NCBI RefSeq assembly: GCF_000213175.1
Contig: NW_009799101.1
Location: forward strand, 1,653,470-1,717,469
DNA length: 64,000 nucleotides
From: Neurospora tetrasperma FGSC 2508
Taxonomy: Eukaryota > Ascomycota > Sordariomycetes > Sordariales > Sordariaceae
Direction: 5' to 3'
How positions within the stretch are numbered: position 1 is the stretch's first letter; every line of letters starts with the position of its first letter. Both the position numbers and the translations under genes were made by a program. Below the pieces are notes generated by a model. The model was not told the origin of the DNA. It made no database searches and saw only the letters and a list, made by a program, of their open reading frames with translations. Below are positions 1 to 11,903 of this stretch, piece after piece.

Positions 1-224
1 GAGGATGAGGTCAAGGAGGCCACCAAGGATGACTGTAAGTGTAGCTGGAAAACTAAGGTGCAAACGAGGGGCCATGTGCTGACCAAATCGCAGCTGCTAT
101 GGAGGTTGATTCCGCCAAGCCTGTAAAGGTTGGCAGCAAGAAGATTGAGAAGAAGAGGCGGGTCAAGAAGTCCAAGATTGTCTTCCCCAAGTATGGCGAG
201 AAGTTCAGCAAGAAGAGGAAATGA
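1..224 (+). CDS. 3' end of a small basic protein gene (DUF2423-like, tentative)
   Basis: Partial at the left edge. Two exon pieces are visible, 1-34 and 94-224, separated by an intron (GTAAGT donor at 35, CAG acceptor ending at 93). The frame is open across the junction for 54 codons and ends in TGA at 222-224. The visible tail begins acidic (EDEVKEATKDD), passes through MEVDSAKP and ends strongly basic (KKIEKKRRVKKSK, then KFSKKRK). This acidic-then-Lys/Arg layout recalls fungal DUF2423/LLP-homologue nucleolar proteins. No diagnostic motif is visible, so the family is a guess. The C-terminal basic block would suit nuclear or nucleolar localisation. Confidence 0.6.
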
Positions 225-1052
225 GCGACAAGCGGCCACGATTTGAGCAGCTGAGTTTCGACAGACGACCAAAAGTATCACCGGTGTGGCCAGGGCTATA
301 GAGCGGCTGTACTACCAAAGGACGACTATAACAACTCTCATGCTCCAGACATGTCCTAGCGGTTGTTCATTCTCACGACGGCGACAAGACAGTGCCGGGC
401 GTTTAGGGCTAGGATGGAAGGAGACGGTACGGATGACGACCTTTTGTGGCAGGCCTCGTTTTTCTGGTCTGTCTGGGGCTTCACTGGTGCTTTGTACAGA
501 CGGGATTGATCGAGTTGTCAATCTTCCGCGTTGCCGACGCCGACGCCGACGCCGTTGCGAAAAAGCATGAACTTCAGAAGTCATATGGGATGCGAAAGCA
601 GCAAAACGGACTAGTGGGGTGGGATTATCTACACTTGGCGCATTTGGTTTTGGTTTTAATGGATTTATTTTTCTAGGCTGGCATGCTATTCTAGGGGTCT
701 CTCACTTGCTGCGTTAACGCTGTGCTCTAAGTGGGTCCAGTGCCAATCCTACGACGGGAAAGGCCTGGGCTTCTGTGGGAACGGACTTGAAATGGAAGGA
801 ACTGAGGTGGAAGCCACCTAACTTGGGCTGAACCTGACTGGCCCCTTTCTTCCACTGTTATCTGCCTTAACAACCTCACCTGTACCTCACAACATCAACA
901 CTAATCTATTCTGAATGCATATCTCATTTCCTCCCAGAGTATCTTATTCCCTTCGCGACACAGAAATGGCCCACGAGTGCAGCTTCTTGTTTTACTGATA
1001 AACGTCACGTCCTCCTCCGATAAGACACGTTTATAAATTTGGCGAGCTCGAG
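225..1052. other. Intergenic, 3' flank and las21 promoter
   Basis: No gene recognised. The stretch holds the 3' flank of the left-edge gene and the upstream region of las21. A short hexamer repeat, (GCCGAC) about 3.6 copies, lies at 533-554. An AT-rich TTTATAAATTT at 1030-1040 is only 12 nt from the las21 ATG, too close to act as an ordinary TATA box. Confidence 0.7.
533..554. repeat. (GCCGAC)n short tandem repeat
   Basis: Direct reading shows between three and four copies of GCCGAC in the 3' flank of the left-edge gene. It lies in no supported coding frame. Confidence 0.8.
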
Positions 1053-4000
1053 ATGAGTTTCCGGCGGCGCAATGGAAGTTTGAGCTCCACGTTGCTTCTC
1101 ATAGCAGCCAATGTGCTGATCCCAGTTGCCATTGTCATATTCGCAACGGGCTTCTTCCCATATAAGCCTCTCCTACCGGGTCTGGCTGAGTATGAGCCAT
1201 TGGATGGTTATGGCGAGCCCCCGGAAGCTCCGTTTGACAAGCTGGTCTTCATGGTCGTCGACGCCCTGCGAAGGTAAAATCATGTCACTATCGCCAATAC
1301 CACTCACTCTTCGACCAGTAGCCATGTTAATCCGGTCTTTACATGTAGTGATTTTGTATACACTACCAACAATGGCTTCAAGTTCACTCAATCGTAAGCT
1401 TTTCAATATAATGCGCCCTTCTCCGGCTTCAGTAGATCTTTCGTGTTGACATCTCATATAGCTTGATTCGCCATGGCGCTGCAATTCCCTTCACAGCTCA
1501 TGCCACGTCTCCCACTGTCACCATGCCTCGACTGAAGGCCATCACTACTGGTTCTGTGCCTTCTTTCCTCGATGTCGTTCTCAACATTGACGAAGGCGAT
1601 GAGTCTTCAAGCCTCGCGTCGCAAGACACCTGGTTGGCTCAGATGAAGGCAAAGGGCACAGGAAAACTTGTAATGTACGGGGATGATACTTGGTTGAAGC
1701 TCTTTCCGGGTACATTTGATCGTGCTGATGGTACCACGAGCTTCTTTGTCGCGGTAAATTCTTTCGCTTGTATGGCAGGTGTCGGCATTGTGCTAACGTG
1801 AGTAGGACTTCACCGAGGTTGATCATAATGTCACTCGAAACATTCCTGGAGAGCTCCGACACGACGATTGGAATACCATGATTCTTCACTATCTTGGACT
1901 TGATCACATTGGACATAAGGGAGGACCGAGAAGGTAAAGTCGCTTCTTCTTCCCGAATAGGCATATTGCTCACTGGCCATATAGCCCTCATATGGTGCCG
2001 AAGCAGCGGGAAATGGATGGTATCGTCAGCCAGATATACAAGGCCATAGAAACCCAAGACCACCTCAAGTCAACACTTTTTGTTCTCTGTGGAGATCATG
2101 GAATGAATGATGCCGGCAATCACGGCGCCTCGTCGCCTGGCGAAACTTCACCGGCCCTTCTGTTCATCTCCCCCAAGCTCAAGAGCCTTCAGAAAAACCA
2201 AGACTCTCCGTTACCAGATGCCGAAGACTTTCAATTCTACTCGACCGTTGAACAGTCTGATCTGGCACCCACTTTGGCTGCGCTTCTAGGATTTCCTATT
2301 CCCAAGAACAACCTGGGTGTCCTGATCCCCGACTTTTTGTCAATCTGGCCGAAGAGTAAGTTGTGAAGTTATCAAACCTTCTGGTCATTCCATATTCTAA
2401 TAGGACCACAGAAGCCGACCAGGCCTATCTGCTGCATCAAAATGCGCGCCAGATACAAACCGTCATCTCGGCTGCATCGGGTACCAAAACTTTCGACGGT
2501 GCTTTACCCGCAGAATCCTGTGCCAGCCCGACGTCCGACTATGAACAACTGGCCTGTGAATGGCAAGGTCCCTCAAACACTCTCATGTCCGCGAGAGTTG
2601 GTGACGATATGGACTCCCAATGGGCATTGCCTGTTGTCACGGTAATGCCCAACTTACCTACACAACACTCTGATCTGCATCTGATCCAGCTAACCATCTT
2701 CCAGTGGCTTCGCAAGGCTCAAGAGCTCATGAGCGGCATGGCGAGCAACTACGACATGTCCCGACTCATCCTAGGCCAAGTCACCGCCCTCCTCGCCGTA
2801 ATCTTCAGCCTAAGCGCCACAATCAAAACCGTCTCCCCGACCCGTTCTCTCACCCCCTTACTGGTGATTTCCATAGCCTACAGCGTTATGATGTTTGCCA
2901 GCAGCTATGTCGAAGAAGAGCAGCACTTTTGGTATCTAGCAACGAGCACCTGGTTTGGCTACCTCACTCTCCGCGGATTCAAGCGGTACGTCTTCCCCTT
3001 TTCTCTTTTTCTCCTTCATTTCACACCCAACCTTAACTAACAACCCTCGCCGCCCTCCAGCACCAACACCACCTTTCCCGCCCACCTCCTCCTCACCGCC
3101 TTCCCCGTCCTCGCCTCCCTCCGCCTCCTTCGCGCCTGGAACCAAACCGGCCAAAAACACGCCGGCACGCCGGACATCGTCAAACTCTTTATCGAACCCC
3201 ACCCCCACTTTCTGTGGTTGCTCGTCGGCCTCACCTACTTCTGGACCCACCGGCAGCTCGTGTACTCCTTCCACGGCCGTATCCCGGTACCCATCAACTA
3301 CCCTGTCATGACGGGGCTAGTTTTGGCCGCGTTCACTTTCAAGGCAGCCTTCACGCTCGAGGACGCTCCCGAGTTGGTGGTGGAATTCGTGAAGAGTAGT
3401 TTGCTTGATTTCACGAGGGGCGCGAGCTTGATTGCCCGCGCCCGCGCGGTGTTTGTCGGTCTAGGACTGGTGGCGATGGCGGCAATGGGGTTTATACTTT
3501 GGGAGATGGGGACCGGGGGCCGTAAACGGTCACCCAGAAAGGTGCCGGCCGAGGCGATCACCACCCTTCAACACCTCTACACCATCCTCGCCCTCACACA
3601 AAGCCGGACGGCCAATATCCCCCTCTTTCTCATCTTCAACCTGCTTTACTGGTTCCTGTCCAGCGAGATCGATGCCCCGGACGGTCAAAGGCTGTCGACC
3701 GTTGAACTAGGAATTTCTTCACTCCTACTGCAGTATGCCTCCTTTTTCGCTATGGGCGGGAGCAACGCGATTTCTTCCGTGGACCTATCTAACGCCTACA
3801 ACGGGGTGAGCAATTTCAACGTTATCCTGGTCGGCGTCTTGACGTACGTGGGGAACTGGGCGGGACCGGTGTGGTGGGCTTTTGGGACGGTGGTGCTTTT
3901 GGGGAAGATATGGCGGAGAGATCAGAGACAGAAAAGGTTGGGTAGTGGTAACAATGGGAAAAGAGGGAGCGAGGAAAAGGAGGAAAGGGCGGAAGCGAAA

Positions 4001-4237
4001 CAGATGCTTGAAGGGGGGCAAATCAGTCCGTTCAAGATCTATGTTGCCGTGACGACGCTGTTTACCGCGGTCAGTGTCGCGGCGGTTATGGCGGCTTGTA
4101 CGATTCTTAGGACGCACTTGTTCGTGTGGACGGTATTTTCCCCAAAGTACTTGTACTGCGTGGCTTGGAGCTTGGGGCAGCATTTGGTGGTTAATGTTGG
4201 GCTGAGTGGGTTGTTGTTTTGGCTTGGGTCATTGTAG
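1053..4237 (+). CDS. las21: GPI ethanolamine phosphate transferase 2 (Las21/Gpi7)
   Basis: ER membrane enzyme that adds ethanolamine phosphate to the second mannose of the GPI anchor precursor. Eight exons: 1053-1273, 1349-1393, 1462-1753, 1806-1933, 1985-2355, 2412-2641, 2705-2985, 3061-4237; total 914 aa, normal for the family. The N-terminus has one membrane anchor. The lumenal alkaline-phosphatase-like domain shows MVVDALRSDFVY, SPTVTMPRLKAITTG (with the predicted nucleophilic Thr), LDHIGHKGGP and CGDHGMNDAGNHG, all expected metal or active-site segments. The C-terminal half is hydrophobic with many membrane spans and includes RAWNQTGQKHAG. Acceptors were chosen by frame: at 2411 the branch-like CTAAT lies just upstream. 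The 63-nt intron 2642-2704 is a multiple of three without stops, so its retention would add 21 residues. Converges on the condensin gene, 445 bp away. Confidence 0.93.
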
Positions 4238-4682
4238 GTAAAGTATGAGGTGGTACAATCTTGTCCAAGAGGACGAGCCCAAGGAAGGGCCAGTGGTTTG
4301 ATAGGATGTGTGGATCATGGTGTGTTGGTTGCTTGTAGTAGATATAGAGGTTAGATTAGAACGAGTAGATAAATTCTCGAAATCGTTCCTCAGCATCACC
4401 TGGATGAGGAGATGCTAAAGTTGAAATGCATGGAAGCAAACAAAGAAAGCCTTTTGACATTTCATTCAACGGTATCCTGCAATGTTCAAGGACAAAATAA
4501 ACCAAGGCAACACGTCTTAGCTCAAGAAGCTCACTCAGGCCTCGACAGCAAGCAAACGACATGAACCAAAGCCAGAAACACGGAGCCTCCATATGGTACG
4601 TATTGTCCCACCCAAACCCAATCAAGTCAGTTCATATGTAGTTCAACAATCCAGAATGTGCGTCTTTAATCCGTACGCAACC
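4238..4682. other. Intergenic between convergent las21 and condensin genes
   Basis: Shared 3' flank of two convergent genes. No coding or RNA gene seen. It presumably holds both polyadenylation regions. Confidence 0.7.
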
Positions 4683-7600
4683 CTATTCGGAGTCGTCATC
4701 TTCATCCGACAATAACTCATCAACAAGCTCATCATCATCTTTCCCTTCGTTCTCTCCATCATCGCCATCACCGTCCTCCTCCTTCTCTTCTTCTTCTTCT
4801 CCATCCTCTTCCCCTCCCACCTCATCGTCCTGTTCCTCGTCCTCTCCCTTTTTTTCTTCTTGTTCTTCTTCGTCCTCCTCCTCAATTTTCGTCCTCTCCA
4901 TCACCGTATCTCCATCACTATCATCCAGTATCTCCTCCGCAATATCCTCCGTACCTGCTCTACTGCTCCGCCCAGCACTCAACCGGGCCTTGGCTTTCAT
5001 CGCACTAGCCCTCCTACTCCCTCTCCTTCCTGTCGGTTGATGTTGTTCTTCCTGTTCCTCCTCTTGTTGCTGCTGCGGTTGTACGCTAACCACACTCTGC
5101 GAGCTCTGCCTCCTGCTCCTCAGAGAAACGCCTCTCAACAACCTTCTCTGTTCCGTGCTCGGCTCCTGGGCTTCTGTCGCAGTTTGTTTTGGTGTTGTTT
5201 CCCGATCACCAGCATTATCATCATCGCCGACTTGCGTACCACCCATTTCCACATCCTCGCCCTCGTCCTCGTTCTCGTCCTCCTCCTTGATGGAGACGGC
5301 AACGCTGACCTCTCTTTCCTTTCTCTTCCTGCTGTTAACAGGCGCGGCAGTAGCACCAGACGCAGATGGTGCGACGGAACCGGCTCTGGACACAGCCCCG
5401 CCGCCGCCACTGGCTTCGCTAGTCGGAGGCGCCACGCTACCCGCCCGGCTAGGAGCGACGCTGCCTGCCCTGCTGGCGCTTCTTCTATGGGTGGTGGCGC
5501 CGGAGGCAATGGAGGCATGGCGGCCCGCGGCGTTGTTGGCGGCATCTTGCTCGGCAGCGGCATCGAGGGCGTTGACGATCTTGCCAAGGGAGACGTGGAC
5601 CTTGTAGAGGGCGTTGCGGGAGGTGGCGTCGGAGAGGAGGTTATTCTCGACAGCGTTGGTGACGAGGGCGTAGACGTCGCGGATCTTGATGGGCGAGGAG
5701 GGGTTGGAGGAAGAGGAGCCGGATGGGATGTAGAGCTTTGCGAGAAGGGCGGCCATGATGCGCTTTTCTTCTTCTGTGTTTGGGTGTCAGTATCACGATT
5801 TGGTGGGAGAGGCAACAATGAATACGTACTGGCTCCATTTCCTTGTAGCCTTTCGAGAATATCCTTGGCAAAGTCGAGGTGGACATCTGCCGAAACGGTC
5901 TTCTTCTCGGGGTCAAGGCCGGCGCTGAACCCTTCATCGGGATTGTAGCACTTTCTGGGATCCGTCCAGTCGACCAAGCAGGCAGCGATGGTCGACATGC
6001 TGACCATCTGATCATCTACATCGGCCTCTTCGTCATCCAGGCCTTCGCGCACATTGTACAAGGTATGCAGGGCATCCAGCGCAACCCGGCGCATCAGATC
6101 CTGGTTCTCTGGCCGCGAGTAGCAGAACACAGGTAAAAAGTAATTGAGTGCCTGTCTAACGCTCTGGTTTTCTGCACTGGCGGGCTCGAAGTACGCGATA
6201 ACAAGGGTCTTGAGCAGCTCCGCAGATACGTCGACGTCACTAACAACACGGCCGAGCAGGAGTTTGGAGACGGCCACAGTAGCGGCCGCCTGGACCTCGG
6301 GAGATCTTCCGCCAGCGCGCAGGGCCTTGACGTAAACCTTGAGGAGATTGGTGTTATTCGAGAGCAGCTGCGCGCCGTGCACATTGAGAATATCGGTAAG
6401 AATATGCAGGGCGGTGATCTGGAGAGCAGTGTGGCCCTTTGCGAAGAAATGCATAAACAGGGTGAGGTTCTCCTCGGCAAGCGAGCGGTCGAGGAGCGAG
6501 CAAAGGCCGAGACAGACGAGACCACGCTCGCGAACAGGGGCCTCGTGGCTGCGCACGGCGGGAACGACAAGGTTGTTGAGCATGGAAACTAGATGATCGT
6601 TTCTCTGGAGATTGCCGGCGACATTGGTGAGCATGCACTGCACAATGTGGAGACACTTCATGTTGATCATGATCTCCTTGATGGCTTTCTGAGCCGCCTC
6701 CTCCTCCGACAGTTCAGGGCCCTTATTCTTCTTTTTCTTAGATTGAGAATCTTCGTCGTCGCTGACCTCGGATCTAGCTGAGTGAAAGGACTCGTTGTCG
6801 TCAATGTCGCCTTCGTCAGGAACATCGTCAACGATGGTGTCGTGCACGTCAGCAACGGCTTCAAGTACAATACTGCAGAATTCCTTCTCGCCGGCAGCAT
6901 CGGGGGCGCAAAGGTCTCGTAGCACCTGGACGGTGAGTTTGGTGACTTCATCGGGGAGTTCCGGGATAGAGAGGGTTTGTCGTAAAAGGGCGAACATCTT
7001 GCGACGGCCAACTTCATCCGAATAGTCCAGGGTAAGGGCGATGTGGAGAAGCTGCTCGACAATGAACTCTTGCTCGACTGTGTCTTCTTCCTCCTCTTCA
7101 TCTTCCACTTCCTGCTCATTGATCCTCTTGATGGCATCAATGAGCACCTTGACGTATCGCTCCAAGTAAAATGCGAGTTTGGTGACTTCGGGTAGCTTCT
7201 CGTCGACGAGGGACTCGTATTTCCCATTGCCCTCGTTCCTACAGAAGTCGTTGAATGTCCGGGCGACAAACACGGATTCCGAGCTGAGTGTCTCCCAGAA
7301 GTTATCATCAAAATTGACTGCGTTTCTGTAGTCAGCACGGCCCTCCCAGAAGCCCTTCATGGCTTCGAGAGCGACACCGTTCTCTCCTCCAGAGTTGACA
7401 ACATCAATGCGCTCCAGGAGCTCCAGCAGAGCCTCCATGCTTGGGGGTGATACCTCGGAAGGCTGGCCTCCTTCAACGGGGGGCGCAGTCCCGGCGCAAT
7501 CCTCGATCCATCTTTCACGAAATAGGCGGCAGGCGGCCTTGCGCACATTTTCGTCTCTGTCGCGTAAGCCCCAGCGAAGAAGCTTCTCTCTCATAGAGAG

Positions 7601-8506
7601 TGACAAATGACGGAAGTCGCCCAGCGCAGGCAGAAGACGGGAGTAGACAGCGCGCCGCGTAAGCGCATCTTGGTCGCGTGCTCGTTCCAGCAGGTATGGC
7701 AGGGTCGTCGGCAAAATCGGCAGGTTAACCAGGAGAGATCTTCTCACATCGGCACTAGGGTCGTTCTGCAAGACTTCGAGGAGCTTTTCGAGAAGACCAG
7801 TCGATCCATCATCGTCGCTATCGTCGGAATTCGGTTCGCCCTCGATCTGGTTGCCAGCCAAGCGTCCAAGACCCAGCACAGCCTGTGCGCGAACCATGGC
7901 CTCCTTGTCGCGAATCCTCCTAAGTAGACTTGACCGTAGCTTCTGGAAGAGGTCGTCATCAATCGCGTCGAGGGAGTTGATGATATGAGATATGAGTTGC
8001 GTTGATCGATAGCGCACAAACTTGTCCTTGGCGATCATCAAGGGAAGAACGGTTTCCATCAAGTGTCCGGTAAGCCGGGTGCTGGGTGTCTCGGGCATGG
8101 TGCTGGCGTCCGGGTCGGCCTCGCCGAGAATTTCGTTATCCTTCTCGACGGCATGCCGCAGGAACAGACCGATGAAGCGCACCGTCTTCTCGCCGACTCC
8201 CTCGCTCTTCTTGATGGGCATGACGCGCAGGACACAGCGCACAAACTCCTTGTTGAAGTCATCTTCCTCGAACTCGTCGGCCTCGGCGGGCTTCTTCGTA
8301 CTCGTCGGCTCGTAGCAGCATGCTTCTTGTATCTTGCGCAGGGTCACGGCCAGCTTGCGATGGGATGCCGTGGTCTTTTGGGCGTCGCGGAAGACGGTCG
8401 CGACTTGTGTGCGTAGCGCATTGTCGGGAGTATCTAAGGGTGCTTCTGGTACGACCGAGGTCTGGCGCGCCCCGCGTGTCGCTCTCGTCGATCTGCCCGG
8501 CGCCAT
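4683..8506 (-). CDS. ycg1: Condensin complex subunit 3 (CAP-G/Ycg1, HEAT repeats)
   Basis: Non-SMC HEAT-repeat subunit of condensin, needed for mitotic chromosome compaction in the nucleus. Two exons, 8506-5830 and 5773-4683, with a 56-nt intron (GTACGT donor, CAG acceptor); 1255 aa. ATG at 8506 gives MAPGRSTRATRG; the frame is open three codons further up but only to a TTG. Residues about 80-590 are helical HEAT repeats (for example VRAQAVLGLGRLAGN, VRRSLLVNLPILP, VRKAACRLFRERW). Residues about 600-890 match the Cnd3 C-terminal domain (IMINMKCLHIVQCMLTN, ERGLVCLGLCSLLD). Exon 2 encodes a low-complexity tail with three RAGSVAP repeats and a strongly acidic end (about 1177-1255). The acidic tail is long; its role is unknown. 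Divergent from nop4. Confidence 0.92.
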
Positions 8507-9213
8507 GGTCGGCAATGGCTGTTGGTATTAGCGGGGCCTGCGCAGCGGCAGTCCTCTATTTGTATGCGATATGGAAAAGGTACAAGTAATCCAAGCCCAA
8601 GATATAAGAAAACAAGCAAAAAGAAAGACAGATGTGGGGTTTCGTAGGATGGCTTTTGCAACTGAACGGGAGGGGATGAAAGTGACACTATTCGCGAATG
8701 GAGGTTGTTTTGTTTACTTTGCAAACACTGGGCTGCTGTGAATTTCCCTAGCGGCGGCCCCGTCGTCAGCGGGAGGGACTGTCTGACCTGCAGAGGGGTC
8801 GCGCTGCTCGCTGCGCTGTCTGTCGCAGATGGAACGTACCCTGCTGGTGCCCTGAAGCTGCCCTGCCTTGAATGGCCCGTCTGTGCGCCCCGCCTTTCCT
8901 TGAGTGTGGAAGCGCGCGAAGAGAGGAAAAGACGGGCTCAGAATCCTGCCAAGCTTGAGGAAACGATAAGCTCCCTTGTACGTCCTTATCGGGACTCCAC
9001 CTCGAATATTTTTCTTTGGGCGAAGGGTCCAGAACTGTTGTCGCTGGGCGAAGCTGTCCATGGACTCGGCGATTCCCATCCACCATTTTCGCCTTGAGAG
9101 GGTCTGTTTCCTTCACTTTTGAATTTATTTGGCTGCTTTTTCATTTTTTCCCTATTTTCAACAACAACACCACCTAACAAACACATAACATCACAACCCG
9201 ATTGCTTGCAATA
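8507..9213. other. Bidirectional promoter region, condensin/nop4
   Basis: 707 bp between two divergent ATGs. No open frame of note. The nop4 side ends in a CA/AC-rich leader (about 9160-9200), typical of fungal 5' leaders. No specific operator was identified. Confidence 0.6.
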
Positions 9214-11529
9214 ATGGGCAAGGACGGGAACAAAAAGCGCCAACGCGAGGTGGACGAGGAGATCCCAGTTGATCCCGATGCCATCAAGGATTCCGATGTT
9301 GCTGCACAGAACCCCCCAAGCAAGAAAGCTAGAGTTGAATCCAACCGCTCTCTCTTCATCCGACAGCTACCTCCAAGTGCCACCGCCGAGTCTCTGACCG
9401 AGTTCTTCTCCCAACATTTCCCTGTGAAGCATGCCACCGTTGTCCTCGATCCCAAAACCAAGACCTCGCGCGGCTATGGTTTCGTCACCTTTACCGATCC
9501 CGAGGATACCCTCGAGGCCAAGGCCAAGCTCAACAACTACCTGCTTGAAGGGAAGCGCCTGAAGCTCGACATTGCCGAAGCCAGACACCGTGATGCTAAG
9601 AAGACCGGACCCGTTGTGTCCAAGGTCGCCGAGGAGAAGCAGAAACGTGCCGAAGCCGTCGCCGAGGCCCAGAAGCCCAACAAACTCATCATCCGCAACC
9701 TGCCATGGAGCATCAAGAAGCCTGAGCAGTTGGCCGAGCTGTTCAAGCCATATGGCAAGGTCAGGTTCGCCGACTTGCCCAACGACAAGGGCAAGCTCTC
9801 TGGTTTCGGTTTCGTCACCCTCCGTGGTCGCAAGAATGCTGAAAAGGCTATTGAGGCCGTCAATGGCCTGGAGGTCGATGGCCGCCCATTGGCCGTCGAC
9901 TGGGCCGTGGATAAGCAGACATGGGCCCAGCAGAACGGCGGACAGTCGGACGACAAGAAGGAGAAGAAGGACAAGAAGGTCAAGGAACCCAAGGACAAGA
10001 AGACAGAGGAGGAGGAGACTGCTGGCATGACACAGGAGGAAAAGGATCTTTACAACTTCTTCAAGAGCCAAGGCGAGAACCTCGAGAGTGAAGATGAGGA
10101 GGACGAAGACAAGGACAAGGAGGACGAGGATGAAGACGATGAAGACAAGGACGAAGATGATATCGAGGAGGACGAGGAGGAGGAGGATGAGGAGGAGGAA
10201 CAGAAGCCCAAGCGGCTAACCGACAACTCTCTAACACTCTTCATTCGCAACCTACCATACACCACCACCGATGAGCAGCTGAAGGCGCACTTTACCCAGT
10301 TCGGCGGCATCAGATACGCCCGAGTTGTCAAGGACAAGGCCACCGACAGGCCAGCCGGTACCGGTTTCGTGTGCTTTTTCAACGAGGAGGAGATGAAGGC
10401 CTGCCTCAAGGGCGCCCCCCGCCATCAACCTACCACCACACTCGTCAAGCACTCCATCCTTCAAGACGAGACCGTCGATCCGGAGGGCAAGTACACGCTC
10501 GACGGGCGCATCCTTCAAGTCGCCCACGCCGTCTCCAAGGACGAAGCCGAGCGTCTCGCTGAGGCCTCGGCCGGTAAGAAGGACAAGGACAAGAGACGCC
10601 TGTACCTCCTGAACGAGGGCCAAATCACACCCTCGTCTACGCTCTTCAAGGTCCTTACCCCGGCCGAAATCAAGATGCGCGAAGCGTCGGCCAACCAGCG
10701 CAAGAAGCTGATCCAGTCCAACCCGTCGCTGCACCTGTCGCTCACCCGTCTCGCGCTGCGCAACCTGCCGCGCAACATTGGATCGAAGGAGCTCAAGGCG
10801 CTCGCGCGCCAGGCCGTCGTCGGTTTCGCCAAGGACGTCAAGGAAGGCAAGCGCGCGCCCATTTCCAAGGAAGAAAACTCGCGCGGTGGTGAGCAAGACA
10901 AGGAGAACGAGCGTCTCCGGAAGCTCAAGGGCAAGGGTGTCGTCAAGCAGGCCAAGATCGTGTTCGAGACGACCACGGGCACCAAGGTGGACGAAAAGGT
11001 CGGTGGCGGCAAGTCGCGCGGCTACGGCTTTATCGAGTACTCGTCGCACCGCTGGGCGCTCATGGGCCTGCGCTACCTGAACGGGTTTGCCGTCAAGAAC
11101 GAGCTGGGCAAGACGCAAAGGCTGATTGTCGAGTTCGCGATCGAGAACGCGAACGTGGTGCAGCGGAGGAGACAGGATGAGGAGAAGCAAAGGACGATGA
11201 CGCCCGCGGAAAGGAAGACAGAGGTGGAGGAGAAGAAGAGATCCAAGGAGGCCAAGGAGGCATACAAGGCTGGAAGGAAGGCGGATAGGAAGAAGGCCGC
11301 TAAGCCTGAGAAGCCTGCTGGGTGGAACAAGGGCAAGGATAAGAAGGGCCCGGCTGAGGTGACCAAGGCCGCAGGCGCCGCTCCGGCGAAGGAGGTGAAG
11401 GCTGAAGATATCAAGGTGGATAAGAAGGGCAAGAAGAGTGAGATGGTCAAGGAGGCCCTCATGACCAAGATCCTGGCGAGGAAGAGGCAACAGAGGAAAA
11501 AGAAGGCTAACATCAGGGGCAAGAAATAA
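9214..11529 (+). CDS. nop4: Nucleolar RNA-binding protein Nop4 (RBM28-like), four RRMs
   Basis: Nucleolar factor for 60S ribosomal subunit assembly and 27S pre-rRNA processing. Single exon, 771 aa from ATG 9214; the frame is open four codons upstream but without another ATG. RRM1 has RNP2 LFIRQL at residues 47-52 and RNP1 RGYGFVTF near 85-92. RRM2 (about 155-235) has KLIIRNLPW and SGFGFVTL. An acidic Asp/Glu/Lys tract spans about 289-332. RRM3 starts near 338 (LFIRNLPY, TGFVCFF). RRM4, about 505-640, is split by a long insert (RLALRNLPRNIG, then SRGYGFIEY). The C-terminus is Lys/Arg-rich, ending RKKKANIRGKK. Length and RRM order match yeast Nop4 and animal RBM28. Convergent with the NIPA gene. 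Confidence 0.94.
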   Translation: MGKDGNKKRQREVDEEIPVDPDAIKDSDVAAQNPPSKKARVESNRSLFIRQLPPSATAESLTEFFSQHFPVKHATVVLDPKTKTSRGYGFVTFTDPEDTLEAKAKLNNYLLEGKRLKLDIAEARHRDAKKTGPVVSKVAEEKQKRAEAVAEAQKPNKLIIRNLPWSIKKPEQLAELFKPYGKVRFADLPNDKGKLSGFGFVTLRGRKNAEKAIEAVNGLEVDGRPLAVDWAVDKQTWAQQNGGQSDDKKEKKDKKVKEPKDKKTEEEETAGMTQEEKDLYNFFKSQGENLESEDEEDEDKDKEDEDEDDEDKDEDDIEEDEEEEDEEEEQKPKRLTDNSLTLFIRNLPYTTTDEQLKAHFTQFGGIRYARVVKDKATDRPAGTGFVCFFNEEEMKACLKGAPRHQPTTTLVKHSILQDETVDPEGKYTLDGRILQVAHAVSKDEAERLAEASAGKKDKDKRRLYLLNEGQITPSSTLFKVLTPAEIKMREASANQRKKLIQSNPSLHLSLTRLALRNLPRNIGSKELKALARQAVVGFAKDVKEGKRAPISKEENSRGGEQDKENERLRKLKGKGVVKQAKIVFETTTGTKVDEKVGGGKSRGYGFIEYSSHRWALMGLRYLNGFAVKNELGKTQRLIVEFAIENANVVQRRRQDEEKQRTMTPAERKTEVEEKKRSKEAKEAYKAGRKADRKKAAKPEKPAGWNKGKDKKGPAEVTKAAGAAPAKEVKAEDIKVDKKGKKSEMVKEALMTKILARKRQQRKKKANIRGKK

Positions 11530-11903
11530 GCTTGGGCTCTTGGAGTTTACCTAATGTAGGGAGAGAGAGTGTTTTTCTGCTGCTGGCCCGGAATGTTAAA
11601 TCTTTTATGTTATTACCAGGGCCTTTCCTGTTTGCTATCTAAGTATACCTTTATCACGATCAAAAGCAATGCCTTAGCGTTTTCCAACACCTCTCAGTCT
11701 ATTTCCGCCGTGGACACTAGTGAAATCTCTCGGTTGCAGTTCTTGACCAAGACAACGCTCAATAATATTGTGCGCCCTCTACATGCTATTATTATATAAC
11801 AGAACGCCTGTTTACCTGCTTTGTTTTTCTCGCTATGCTCGCTTTCATATAATGCTTTCTAGATAACCGAAACAACAAATTTTCCACCCTTTCCCACCGA
11901 CAT
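11530..11903. other. Intergenic between convergent nop4 and NIPA-like genes
   Basis: 374 bp of shared 3' flank. AT-rich, with no gene seen. Confidence 0.7.

Noticed and set aside
1030-1040. TATA-like TTTATAAATTT before las21
   Set aside because: Only 12 nt from the ATG, too close to place a transcription start with a leader.
5135-5830. Continuation of the first condensin frame past 5830
   Set aside because: It reads through the 56-nt intron into a Pro/Ser-rich shadow frame. The splice at 5829/5774 restores the acidic, SRAGSVAP-containing C-terminus.
10252-11490. 412-codon open frame on the minus strand opposite nop4
   Set aside because: It is a shadow of the GC-rich nop4 coding frame. The + strand encodes clear RRM motifs; the antisense product is Leu/Arg-rich without motifs.
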